Origin: Gemmatimonadaceae bacterium
GTDB taxonomy: Bacteria; Gemmatimonadota; Gemmatimonadetes; Gemmatimonadales; Gemmatimonadaceae
NCBI GenBank assembly: GCA_025934075.1
Contig: JAICYT010000018.1
Coordinates: 1 to 32,185 of the forward strand
Length of the DNA: 32,185 nucleotides
Direction of reading: 5' to 3'
Each line of letters begins with the position of its first letter. The stretch's first letter is position 1. The notes beneath the pieces were generated by a model. It did no database searches. It worked only from the letters and a program-made list of their open reading frames with translations, and was not told the origin of the DNA. Position numbers and translations under genes: made by a program. This document shows, in pieces, positions 8,555 to 17,035 of the stretch.

Positions 8555-9697
8555 GTGAGCAATAACCCACTCAAGAGTCTCAACGCAGCCGGCCAGGCGA
8601 TCTGGCTCGACTTCATCGACCGTCCCATGTTGCGCAATGGCGACCTCGAGCGGCGCATTCGCGACGACGCGCTCACTGGCATGACCTCGAATCCGACGAT
8701 CTTCGAGAAGGCGCTCGCCGAAGGCAACGCCTACGACGACCAGATTCGCTCGGCCGCCGGCGACTTCACGGCGATGGAGCTCTTCGAGTTGATCGCGACG
8801 ACTGATGTGCGTGATGCCTGCGATTTGTTCCGCGGCACCCACGACCGGACCAACGGCGCTGACGGTTTCGTCTCGATCGAAGTGTCACCTGGCGCGGCGA
8901 ACAACGCGAACGCTACGATCTCGGAAGCGACACGACTTTGGGCGAGCGTCGATCGCCCGAACGTGATGGTGAAAGTGCCGGGAACCGTCGAAGGCGCTGT
9001 TGCGGTCCGTCAACTCACGGCGAACGGCATCAACGTCAACATCACGCTGTTGTTCGCCATCGAAGCGCACAAAAGCGTGATCGACGCCTACATGGCCGGT
9101 CTCGAGGACCGCGTGCAGGCCGGCAAGGATATCTCGAAAATCCATTCCGTGGCGAGCTTCTTCGTCAGCCGCGTGGACACCGAAGTCGACAAGCGATTGG
9201 ATGCGGCCATCGCAAAATCGCCGGCCAATCAGGAAACGCTCAAGTCGCTGCATGGCAAAGCGGCAATCGCGAACGCGAAGCTCGCGTATCGCCTCTTTCA
9301 ATCCGAGATCGCGTCGCCGCGCTGGAAGGCGTTGGCGTCGAAGGGAGCGACTGTGCAACGTCCGCTCTGGGCCAGCACGAGCACCAAGAACCCGGCATAC
9401 CGCGATGTCATGTACGTCGAGCAGCTCATCGGGCCGGACACGGTGAACACCATGCCGCCGCAAACGATCGACGCATTCCGCGACCACGGCGTCGTCGCGC
9501 GCACGGTCGATGCCAACGTCGACGCAGCGCAACGCACGATCGATACGCTCGAGCGGAACGGAATCTCGATGCGTGACGTGACCGACAAGCTGCTCCGCGA
9601 CGGATTGGCCAGCTTCCAGAAATCGTTCGACACGCTGTTGGCCGGTCTCGAGAAGAAAACCAAGGCGCTGGGCAAGGAGCTGGTCACGAGTCGGTAG
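8555..9697 (+). CDS. tal: Transaldolase
   Basis: Cytoplasmic enzyme of the non-oxidative pentose-phosphate pathway that moves a dihydroxyacetone unit between sugar phosphates. The 380 residues fit the longer transaldolase group (about 370 residues, as in actinobacteria) rather than the ~316-residue TalB type. TSNPTIFEKA at 44-53 is a family signature, and NVMVKVPGT (136-144) holds the Schiff-base lysine, Lys140. NITLLFAIEAH and the later WASTSTKNPAY are also typical. The GTG start is set by GGGAG seven bases upstream. It opens a run of central-carbon genes on the same strand, all separated by short gaps. Confidence 0.95.
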   Translation: MSNNPLKSLNAAGQAIWLDFIDRPMLRNGDLERRIRDDALTGMTSNPTIFEKALAEGNAYDDQIRSAAGDFTAMELFELIATTDVRDACDLFRGTHDRTNGADGFVSIEVSPGAANNANATISEATRLWASVDRPNVMVKVPGTVEGAVAVRQLTANGINVNITLLFAIEAHKSVIDAYMAGLEDRVQAGKDISKIHSVASFFVSRVDTEVDKRLDAAIAKSPANQETLKSLHGKAAIANAKLAYRLFQSEIASPRWKALASKGATVQRPLWASTSTKNPAYRDVMYVEQLIGPDTVNTMPPQTIDAFRDHGVVARTVDANVDAAQRTIDTLERNGISMRDVTDKLLRDGLASFQKSFDTLLAGLEKKTKALGKELVTSR

Positions 9698-9755
9698 ACG
9701 GTAAGGCGCCGGCACGGACCGCGCGTCGATTTGAGCGACCCAAACACACGCAACA

Positions 9756-11159
9756 TTGCACTACTGTCGAACAAAAATCGTCTGCACGTTGGGGCCGGCG
9801 AGCTCGTCGCGTGAGGCGCTGCGCAGTCTAATGGACGCCGGCCTCAACGTCGCTCGCATCAATTTCTCCCATAGCACGCACGAGCAACACGCCGCCACGA
9901 TCGCGCTCGTCCGTGCGGTCGCCAACGACTCCGGTCGTCCGATCGCCATCCTCGGCGATCTTCAAGGACCGCGGATTCGGATCGGCGAGATTGGGGAAAC
10001 GCGAACGCTCGAGGATGGAAGCGACGTCGTCCTGGTGCCGGAGCGATTCGTCCATGGCATGAGCGAAGTGCCCGTGACGTACGAGAACCTCGCCGACGAC
10101 GTTCACGTCGGCGACCGCGTGCTGATCAACGACGGCCTGTTGGAGCTCGTGGTGCTCGACGTCGAGAAGCCGCGCGTGATCGCGCGCGTGCTGCACGGTG
10201 GTCCGCTCAGCAGTCACAAGGGCATCAACCTTCCCGGTGTCCAAGTTTCAGCGCCGTCGATCACCGAGAAAGATCGCGAGGACATCGCCTTCGCCGCCGA
10301 CCAAGGCCTCGAGTACATCGCGCTCAGCTTCGTCCGGCGCGCGCAGGACATCGCCGAGCTGAAAGCGATGATCCCGAAGTCCATGCTCGTCGTCGCTAAA
10401 ATCGAAAAAGATTCGGCCTTAGAGAACATTGAAACGATCGTTCGCGCGTCGGACGGCGTGATGGTCGCGCGCGGAGATTTGGGCGTCGAGCTGCCGTTCG
10501 AGGAAGTCCCATACGCACAGAAGCGCATCATCGCGCTTTGCAACCGCCTGGGCCGTCCGGTCATTACGGCGACCCAAATGCTCGAATCGATGATCACCCA
10601 TCCGCGCCCGACGCGCGCGGAGGCGAGCGACGTCGCGAACGCGATCCTTGACGGAACGGACGCCGTCATGCTCTCCGCCGAAACCGCGGCTGGCCAATAT
10701 CCGCGCCTCGCCGTGGAGGCGATGAGTCGCATCATCGCCGAGATCGAAGGCAAGCCGCTGCAGTTCGGACACGAGGATCGGCGTCGCGAGATGGCGATGT
10801 CGACAGAGTTCGCCATCGCCGCGGCGAGTGCGGCGGCGGTCAGCATGCTCAATGCACCGGTGCTGATTGTCTTCACCAAAAGTGGATTCAGCGCGCGCAT
10901 CGTCGCCTCGCATCGGCCGAGTGTGCCGATCCTCGTGCTGACCGACGTGCCGCAAACGTTCCGTCAGCTGGCGCTCGTGTGGGGCGTCATTCCCGAGCTC
11001 GTGCCGCACTGCAATACGTATGACGAGATGGTGCGGCTCGCGCTCGAGGCAGTGGAGCGTCGCGGCCTGGCTCGAGCCGGCGACCGCGTCGTCGTCACAG
11101 CTGGCGTGCCGTTCGACGTTCCAGGGACGACGAATTTGTTGAAGGTCGAGACGGTGTGA
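9756..11159 (+). CDS. pyk: Pyruvate kinase
   Basis: Last step of glycolysis: phosphoenolpyruvate plus ADP to pyruvate plus ATP. The 467 residues cover the whole family: N-terminal TKIVCTLGPASSS, barrel residues RINFSH (34-39), the inserted B domain (about 71-170), VVAKIEK with catalytic Lys215 and metal ligand Glu217, MVARGDLGVELP and TATQMLESM (271-279), then the C-terminal regulatory domain. The frame has a stop at 9732-9734 and no ATG before the conserved N-terminus, so the TTG at 9756 is the likely start. It has no clear ribosome-binding site, which is unusual for such a gene. It lies 58 bases after tal. Confidence 0.96.
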   Translation: MHYCRTKIVCTLGPASSSREALRSLMDAGLNVARINFSHSTHEQHAATIALVRAVANDSGRPIAILGDLQGPRIRIGEIGETRTLEDGSDVVLVPERFVHGMSEVPVTYENLADDVHVGDRVLINDGLLELVVLDVEKPRVIARVLHGGPLSSHKGINLPGVQVSAPSITEKDREDIAFAADQGLEYIALSFVRRAQDIAELKAMIPKSMLVVAKIEKDSALENIETIVRASDGVMVARGDLGVELPFEEVPYAQKRIIALCNRLGRPVITATQMLESMITHPRPTRAEASDVANAILDGTDAVMLSAETAAGQYPRLAVEAMSRIIAEIEGKPLQFGHEDRRREMAMSTEFAIAAASAAAVSMLNAPVLIVFTKSGFSARIVASHRPSVPILVLTDVPQTFRQLALVWGVIPELVPHCNTYDEMVRLALEAVERRGLARAGDRVVVTAGVPFDVPGTTNLLKVETV

Positions 11160-11175
11160 AGCGGTTGCTGAGAGC

Positions 11176-11202
11176 AGATCCTCCGCTTCGTTCAGGATGA
11201 CG
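11176..11202. repeat. Dispersed repeat, copy A
   Basis: Read on the minus strand this is CGTCATCCTGAACGAAGC followed by GGAGGATCT. It shares CGTCATCCTGA and GAAGC with copy B at 23481-23501 and contains an ATCCT/AGGAT inverted pair. It lies in the gap between pyk and the metallo-hydrolase gene. From memory, similar sequences occur in many copies in intergenic DNA of several soil phyla; I cannot count copies here. Confidence 0.55.
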
Positions 11203-11219
11203 CCCTGCCTGCCGCAACC

Positions 11220-11999
11220 ATGAAACTCACTTTTCTCGGCACCGGAACCAGCTTCGGAGTTCCAAAGATCGGCTGCTATTGCGACGTGTGCCGATCGCCC
11301 GATCCGCGCGACAAGCGGAGTCGGGTCGGAGCGGTCGTCGAGAGCAATCGCGGAACGCGGCTGCTCATCGACACGCCGCCAGAGCTCCGTGTGCAGCTCA
11401 TCGCTGCCGCGATCGATCGCGTCGATGCGGTGGCGTTCACCCATGAGCACGCCGATCACACACACGGCATCGACGATCTCCGGGCGATCACTGTGAGCCG
11501 CGAAGCGCCACTGCCGATCTACGGATCCGCGCACGCGCTCGGCGACCTCGCCAGGAAATTTCGATACATCTTCGACGACTCCATGCGACCCGTGCCCGGC
11601 ACGTCGAAGCCGGAAGGCAAAGCGCACGTCGTCGAGTCTGGGCGACCGTTTTCTGTCGGTGACCTGGAGATCACGCCGGTCAGCGTGCCTCACGGGAATG
11701 TCACAGTCTTTGCATACCGAATCGGGCCGCTGGCATACGTCACCGACGCGAAATCGATTCCGCCCGAAGCGATCGATCTCCTACGCGGAGCGAGCGTGCT
11801 GGTGGTCAATGCGCTCTTTCGGACGGAGCATCCGACACATCTCAGCATCCCCGAGGCGGTGGACGTGGCCCGAGCTGTCGGCGCCGAGCGCACCTATCTG
11901 ACGCACCTGACACACGACAACTTCCACGCCGACCTCGAAGCCGAGTTGCCGCGCGGCATCGCGCCGGCATTCGATGGTCTCACCGTTCGCATCGACTGA
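11220..11999 (+). CDS. PhnP-like MBL-fold metallo-hydrolase
   Basis: A 259-residue metallo-beta-lactamase-fold protein. The metal motif is THEHADH (residues 74-80: His75, His77, Asp79, His80), with the further ligands in VPHGN, VTDAK and LTHLTHD. Near the N-terminus, GTGTSFGVPKIGCYCDVC has three cysteines (19, 21, 24), resembling the structural zinc site of PhnP-type phosphodiesterases. PhnP opens cyclic phosphoribosyl phosphates, but no phosphonate-degradation genes are nearby, so the substrate is unknown; a cyclic phosphodiester or a damaged metabolite is possible. It lies between pyk and pgi, and its stop is one base before the pgi ATG, so translation of the two may be coupled. Confidence 0.85.
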   Translation: MKLTFLGTGTSFGVPKIGCYCDVCRSPDPRDKRSRVGAVVESNRGTRLLIDTPPELRVQLIAAAIDRVDAVAFTHEHADHTHGIDDLRAITVSREAPLPIYGSAHALGDLARKFRYIFDDSMRPVPGTSKPEGKAHVVESGRPFSVGDLEITPVSVPHGNVTVFAYRIGPLAYVTDAKSIPPEAIDLLRGASVLVVNALFRTEHPTHLSIPEAVDVARAVGAERTYLTHLTHDNFHADLEAELPRGIAPAFDGLTVRID

Positions 12000-12000
12000 C

Positions 12001-13386
12001 ATGACGCTCCGAATCGACTACACGAACATGATGGGCGACGTCATCAATGGTGGCATCGCTGCCGCCGACTGGGCATCCGCGCCCTTTGGTCGTGCCCATG
12101 CCGGACTCGATCGCCGTCGTGACGCTGGCGAGCTTGGATTTCTTGCGCTTCCGACCGACGACGCGCTTCACCGTCAGTCGACAGATTTCGCGGCGACGGC
12201 CAAGGCCAAGTTCGACGACGTCGTCGTGCTCGGTATTGGAGGATCCGCGCTCGGACCGATCGCGCTACGCACGGCGCTGCTCAAACCCGCGTGGAACTCG
12301 CTAACTGCCAAAGAACGAGACGGCCAGCCGCGGCTGCACGTCCTCGACAACGTCGACCCACAAACGATTACCGCACTGCTCGGCCGGTTGTCGCTCGAGC
12401 GCGCGCTGTTCGTCGTGACGTCGAAATCCGGCGGCACCGCCGAGACCATGGCGCAGTACCTCGTCGTGCGCGAGCGATTGATCCAAGCGAAGCTCGATGT
12501 GAAGGATCACCTCGTATTCGTCACCGATCCGAAGAAAGGTGCGCTGCGTCAGATCGCCAACGATGAAGGCATCGCTGCATTGGACATTCCGCCAGCGGTG
12601 GGCGGCCGATACAGTGTCCTGACGCCCGTCGGAATCTTGCCCGCGGCGCTCGTCGGCATCGACACCGCGCAGCTGATGGCCGGCGCGCGCGACATTGCCG
12701 GTCGGTGCGCGAGTGCCGGTGATACGCTCGCGAAGAATCCGGCCGGACTGTTCGCGACGCTTCAGTATCTCGCGGACACGAAGCTGGGCCGCCACATCCA
12801 CGTGCTCATGCCGTACTCGGACCCGCTCCGCGACATCGCCGACTGGTTCGTGCAGCTGTGGGCCGAGAGTCTCGGAAAGCATCGAACGTCTGGCGACGCC
12901 GGCGTCGGCCCGACGCCTTTGGGCGCGCTCGGCGCGACCGATCAGCACAGCAAGGTCCAGCTGTTCATGGAAGGCCCGCCCGACAAGACGGTCACTTTCA
13001 TCGCGGTCGCTGAGGGCGGGGCCGAACTGACCATTCCCAAGCTACATTCCAATGTGACAGAGCTGGGATATCTGGGCGGGCATCAACTCGGTGAGCTGCT
13101 CTCGATCGAGCAGAGAGCGACCGCGGGCGCTCTGGCGCGGCGTGGGCGTCCCAACATGACGATGCACATCGACCGGGTAGACGCGTGGCATCTGGGCGCG
13201 CTGTTCATGCTGCTGGAGATCGCGACGATCTACGCCGGAGAACTGTATGGAGTCAACCCGCTCGATCAGCCGGGCGTCGAGTTGGGTAAGCAGTTCACCT
13301 ACGCGATGCTGGGTCGCCCGGACGCCGAGCAGGCCCGGCAGGAATGGAACCTGCTTCCAAAGCCCGATGCGCGGTATAGCGTTTAG
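12001..13386 (+). CDS. pgi: Glucose-6-phosphate isomerase
   Basis: Interconverts glucose 6-phosphate and fructose 6-phosphate in the cytoplasm. The 461-residue length matches the short bacterial form. Phosphate-binding motifs are VLGIGGSALGP (76-86) and SKSGGTAET (141-149). The C-terminal end has the signature region GVNPLDQPGVELGK. The frame is open upstream to 11974, but the ATG at 12001 is preferred because it lies one base after the previous stop and gives the expected N-terminus. Coupled to the metallo-hydrolase gene and followed after 56 bases by the aldolase, it belongs to the glycolysis block. Confidence 0.95.
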   Translation: MTLRIDYTNMMGDVINGGIAAADWASAPFGRAHAGLDRRRDAGELGFLALPTDDALHRQSTDFAATAKAKFDDVVVLGIGGSALGPIALRTALLKPAWNSLTAKERDGQPRLHVLDNVDPQTITALLGRLSLERALFVVTSKSGGTAETMAQYLVVRERLIQAKLDVKDHLVFVTDPKKGALRQIANDEGIAALDIPPAVGGRYSVLTPVGILPAALVGIDTAQLMAGARDIAGRCASAGDTLAKNPAGLFATLQYLADTKLGRHIHVLMPYSDPLRDIADWFVQLWAESLGKHRTSGDAGVGPTPLGALGATDQHSKVQLFMEGPPDKTVTFIAVAEGGAELTIPKLHSNVTELGYLGGHQLGELLSIEQRATAGALARRGRPNMTMHIDRVDAWHLGALFMLLEIATIYAGELYGVNPLDQPGVELGKQFTYAMLGRPDAEQARQEWNLLPKPDARYSV

Positions 13387-13442
13387 GGACATTCGCGCCG
13401 ATCGGCGTTGTTCTGATCTCGAACCGATAGGTCATTTCATTC

Positions 13443-14849
13443 ATGAATAATCTCGAATCGCTGAACCGCTTGTTCGGGGACGACGTAACTGTCCGTGACG
13501 GGCGGGTGGCTGTTTCGCGTCCGGCGGCGCTTGGCTCGCCAGCGATGGACCGACTGGTACGTGCCGCGGTCTTCGGTGACGGCGACGAGAAAGAGCATGC
13601 ACGCTGGCTCATCTGGGAGCTCGGTCAAGCCGTCGGCGTGCGCCCCTCGTCGATTCAGGATCTCTACATGGCGCGTGGCCGCGGTGAGACACACGGCTTC
13701 ACCGTGCCGGCGATCAACGTTCGCGGCATGGCGTACGATACCGCGCGTGCAATTTTCCGAACGGCGATCAAGCTGAACGCCGGCGCGTTCCTGCTGGAGA
13801 TCGCGCGCTCCGAGATCGCGTACACGGATCAACGGCCGGCCGAGTATGTCGCGGTCATGCTCGCTGCCGCGTTGCGCGAGGGATTCCGCGGACCCGTCTT
13901 CATTCAAGGCGATCACTTCCAAGTGAACGCCAAGAAGTTCGCCGCCGATCGGACCACAGAGGTCGACGCCGTAAAGTCACTGGCCCGCGAGGCGATCGCC
14001 GCCGGGTTCTACAACATCGACGTCGATACGTCGACGTTGGTCGACATCTCGAAGCCGACGCTCGACGAGCAACAGCGTCTGAACTACGAGGTTGGCATCG
14101 AGATCATCAAGGCGGTTCGCGAGCTCGAGCCCGACGGAGTGACGATCTCCGTAGGTGGCGAGATCGGTGAAGTCGGCACGCAGAACAGCACGGTCGAAGA
14201 GCTTCGCGCTTATATGGACGGACTCAATCGCAATCTGCCGGCGGGAATGCTCGGCTTGTCGAAGATCAGCGTGCAGTCGGGTACATCGCATGGCGGCGTC
14301 GTTCTTCCCGACGGATCGATCGCCGATGTCAAGCTCGACCTCGACACGCTCGAGCGGTTGTCGAAGGTCGCGCGCGACGATTACGGCCTTGCCGGCGCCG
14401 TGCAACACGGCGCCTCGACGTTGCCCGATTCAGCCTTCAATAATTTTCCGAAGCGCGAGACGGCCGAGATCCATTTGGCGACGAATTTCCAGAACATGCT
14501 GTTCGATCATATGCCGGCCGATTTGCGCGCGACGATCTATGATTGGCTGACGACCAACGCCAAGGACGAGCGCAAGGCGACCGATTCCGACGAACAGTTC
14601 TACTACAAGACGCGTAAGAAGGCGCTTGGACCCTTCAAGCGACAGGTGTGGGATCTTCCTGCCGACGCCAAGGCCGCGCTCGCGAATGCGTACGACGAAA
14701 AATTCACGTTTTTGTTCAACCAGCTCGCGATCGGAAACACGGCCGACATCGTGGCGAAGTTCGTGTCGCCGCCGACCATACATCGCCTCGATCCGAGCGA
14801 GGCGGTCGCCGTTGCCGCCGCACCGGACGACGCGGACCTGAGTGACTAG
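13443..14849 (+). CDS. fba: Long-form class II fructose-bisphosphate aldolase
   Basis: Zinc-dependent aldolase that splits or forms fructose 1,6-bisphosphate. The class II barrel is clear: TVPAINVRGM (87-96), FIQGDHFQV with zinc ligand His158, GGEIGEVG (238-245), SGTSHGG with His283, and VQHGAST with His322. At 468 residues it is about 100 longer than common class II enzymes (about 300-360). The additional parts are an N-terminal segment of about 80 residues and a C-terminal segment of about 110 residues (YKTRKKALGPFKRQVWDLP). Its place next to pgi and pyk supports fructose-bisphosphate as substrate, but a related bisphosphate such as tagatose-bisphosphate cannot be excluded. The ATG has only a weak ribosome-binding site (AGGT). 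Confidence 0.85.
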   Translation: MNNLESLNRLFGDDVTVRDGRVAVSRPAALGSPAMDRLVRAAVFGDGDEKEHARWLIWELGQAVGVRPSSIQDLYMARGRGETHGFTVPAINVRGMAYDTARAIFRTAIKLNAGAFLLEIARSEIAYTDQRPAEYVAVMLAAALREGFRGPVFIQGDHFQVNAKKFAADRTTEVDAVKSLAREAIAAGFYNIDVDTSTLVDISKPTLDEQQRLNYEVGIEIIKAVRELEPDGVTISVGGEIGEVGTQNSTVEELRAYMDGLNRNLPAGMLGLSKISVQSGTSHGGVVLPDGSIADVKLDLDTLERLSKVARDDYGLAGAVQHGASTLPDSAFNNFPKRETAEIHLATNFQNMLFDHMPADLRATIYDWLTTNAKDERKATDSDEQFYYKTRKKALGPFKRQVWDLPADAKAALANAYDEKFTFLFNQLAIGNTADIVAKFVSPPTIHRLDPSEAVAVAAAPDDADLSD

Positions 14850-14860
14850 GAACGGAGCGC

Positions 14861-15505
14861 ATGCCGTCCAACGTCGCGTCCAGCGAACGAATGACTGAGG
14901 ACCTGCCGTCCGTCGACGCGCTTTGGCTCGACACGCTTCAGCGCATCTGCACGCGCGTCGCCCACGAGCTCAAAGGCGCACTGAATGGCGTGTCGGTCAA
15001 TCTCGAGGTCGTGCGTTCTCGGAGCGAACGGCAGGATGCGCCTGCCTCCGGCGTCGCAAGGTACGCCGGTTCGGCGTCCGATCAACTGGGCGCCGTGATC
15101 GCGATGACCGAGGCGGTGCTGGCCATGGCGCGGCCTCCGCGTGAGCCGCCGGATATCGGTTCCATCATCCGCCGCCTCGACGCGCTGCTGTCGCCAACCG
15201 CTCGGGTCGACGGCCGGACGCTGGAGTTGCGCGGTCCGATCGACGATCTTGGCATCACGTCGTCGATCGGCAACAGCGCGCGGCTGGTGTTGTCGGTGAG
15301 TCTGCTCGCCGCGCTCGATACATCGATGCACGTTATCTGCGAGGCCGGCGCGCCGAGCGGTGACGGTGTGGGACCGGTGGTTCGGATCGAGTGTCGCGGC
15401 GGAACCACGCCGGCGCTCGACGCCGATGTCGTTGCCGTCGCGGCGGAGCAGGGTATTGGGCTACAATGCGACTCGTCAGTGATCTCAATTCGTTTCCCGC
15501 GTTAG
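14861..15505 (+). CDS. Histidine-kinase-like protein lacking a recognisable ATPase domain
   Basis: A 214-residue soluble protein. Residues about 25-52 (LQRICTRVAHELKGALNGVS) are a good match to the dimerisation/phosphoacceptor helix of histidine kinases, with His35 as the candidate phosphorylated residue. The C-terminal half has the outline of a kinase ATPase domain (SSIGNSARLVLSVSLLAAL, then AVAAEQGIGLQ and SVISIRFPR), but the conserved Asn and the glycine-rich nucleotide motifs are missing. It therefore probably cannot phosphorylate itself and may act as a phosphotransfer or scaffold protein. GGAG precedes the ATG; ATG 14891 is an alternative start. It begins 11 bases after fba and 21 bases before an NtrC-type regulator, its likely partner. 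Confidence 0.75.
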   Translation: MPSNVASSERMTEDLPSVDALWLDTLQRICTRVAHELKGALNGVSVNLEVVRSRSERQDAPASGVARYAGSASDQLGAVIAMTEAVLAMARPPREPPDIGSIIRRLDALLSPTARVDGRTLELRGPIDDLGITSSIGNSARLVLSVSLLAALDTSMHVICEAGAPSGDGVGPVVRIECRGGTTPALDADVVAVAAEQGIGLQCDSSVISIRFPR

Positions 15506-15526
15506 GCGGCAGGTGGCATCGATCGT

Positions 15527-17017
15527 ATGAAGCACGCGAATGCGAAAATTCTCATCGCCGATGACGAAGCGGCGATCACCACCGGCCTCAGCGCGATCCT
15601 GGCCGATGAGGGGTACGTCGTCGATGTCGTGGCGGACGGACAGAAAGCGCTGGAGCGCCTGTCCGAAGACGGCTATGGCGTCGCACTCGCCGACCTCAAA
15701 ATGCCCAAGCTCGACGGGCTCAGTCTGCTGCGCGAGTTGCAGCAACGACAGATTCCCACCGAGTGCATCATCATCACGGGGCAAGCCACGGTCGACTCCG
15801 CGGTGCAGGCGATGCAGCAGGGCGCCTACGACTACATCGAGAAGCCGCTCAACGCCGACAAGCTGAATCGTCTCAAGGCGCTGATCCCCAAAGCGCTCGA
15901 AAAATTCCACGTCCAGCAGAAGAACCGCGAGCTGACGTCACGCCTCGAAGGGCTCACCCACTATGGCGAGCTGACGGGACAATCCGAAGCGATGCGCGGC
16001 GTCTATCAGATCATCGAAGCCGTCGCGCCGTCGAACGCCAGCGTGCTGATTCTCGGCGAGTCTGGAACGGGCAAAGAGTTGGTCGCACGCGCGCTCCACT
16101 CGAAGAGCGAGCGATCGAAGGGCCCGTTCTTCGCGCTCAACTGCGCCGCGCTGCCAAAAGAGATTCTCGAGAACGAATTGTTCGGCCACGAGAAGGGCGC
16201 CTTCACCGGCTCGACGAATGAAAAGCCCGGCGCGTTCGAGATGGCGAGCGGCGGAACGATCTTCCTCGACGAGGTCGCCGAGATGTCGCCGGACATTCAA
16301 GTCAAGCTGCTCCGCGCGCTCGAGACGCGGCAGGTTCGGCGTCTCGGCGGACGAAAGGAGATTACGGTCGACATCCGCATCGTGGCGGCGACGAACAAGG
16401 AATTGCAGCAGGCGATCGCCGACAACGAGCTGCGCGAGGATCTGTACTATCGTCTCGCGGTCGTCGAGATCAGCCTGCCGCCGCTCCGAGAGCGGACGGA
16501 CGACATTCAACTCTTGGCAAACGAATTCCTCGCTCGATACGCGAGCCAAAACGGAAAGCAGCTCACTGATTTCGAGCCGAGCGCGTGGGATTGGATTCTC
16601 TCGTATCACTGGCCAGGCAACGTTCGCGAGCTGAAGAACGCCGTCGAGCGCTCGGTGATCATGTCGCGTGGTCCCAAGATCACGCTCGCCGACATCATGC
16701 CGCGGCACTTGCGGGCGGGAAGCTCCGTCGCGACGTCCGTCACCATTCCGGTCGGCGCAACGGTCTCGGACGCGCGCCGTCAACTCGTGTTGCGGACGTT
16801 CGCGTCGACCGCCGGTGACGTCGAACGCACGGCAAAGGTGCTTGGCGTGCCCGCCGACGAGGTGCGCCGTGATGTGCTCTCGTTCCTGAACCCTGAGATT
16901 GGCGCCGACAATGCTGTCGATGTCGGCGGAAACGGCAAGCATCCAAGCGCTGCCGAACAACCTGGTGCTTCCGCGCGAACGCCGGCAGTGCCGAAGAAGC
17001 CTGGTAAGAAGCGCTAA
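15527..17017 (+). CDS. NtrC-family sigma-54-dependent response regulator
   Basis: A 496-residue transcriptional activator. An N-terminal receiver domain (about 5-120) has the acidic pocket ADDE (11-14), phosphoacceptor Asp56 (ALADLKMPKLDG) and Lys106. The AAA+ domain (about 145-395) has Walker A GESGTGKE (177-184), the sigma-54 contact loop ELFGHEKGAFTGS (217-229, Ser instead of the usual Ala at its end), Walker B GGTIFLDEV (242-250), and the arginine-finger region LREDLYYRL. The C-terminus (about 412-455) should be a Fis-type helix-turn-helix but matches poorly (STAGDVERTAKVLGVPADEV) and ends in a basic, proline-rich tail. Target genes are unknown. It is probably co-transcribed with the kinase-like gene before it and the YtxH gene after it. 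Confidence 0.93.
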   Translation: MKHANAKILIADDEAAITTGLSAILADEGYVVDVVADGQKALERLSEDGYGVALADLKMPKLDGLSLLRELQQRQIPTECIIITGQATVDSAVQAMQQGAYDYIEKPLNADKLNRLKALIPKALEKFHVQQKNRELTSRLEGLTHYGELTGQSEAMRGVYQIIEAVAPSNASVLILGESGTGKELVARALHSKSERSKGPFFALNCAALPKEILENELFGHEKGAFTGSTNEKPGAFEMASGGTIFLDEVAEMSPDIQVKLLRALETRQVRRLGGRKEITVDIRIVAATNKELQQAIADNELREDLYYRLAVVEISLPPLRERTDDIQLLANEFLARYASQNGKQLTDFEPSAWDWILSYHWPGNVRELKNAVERSVIMSRGPKITLADIMPRHLRAGSSVATSVTIPVGATVSDARRQLVLRTFASTAGDVERTAKVLGVPADEVRRDVLSFLNPEIGADNAVDVGGNGKHPSAAEQPGASARTPAVPKKPGKKR

Positions 17018-17035
17018 CGCCACGAGGACTCGAGC

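Noticed and set aside
10419..11693. A 424-codon open frame on the minus strand
   Set aside because: It spans the opposite strand of pyk and the metallo-hydrolase gene, both certain; its composition is His/Arg/Asp-rich noise.
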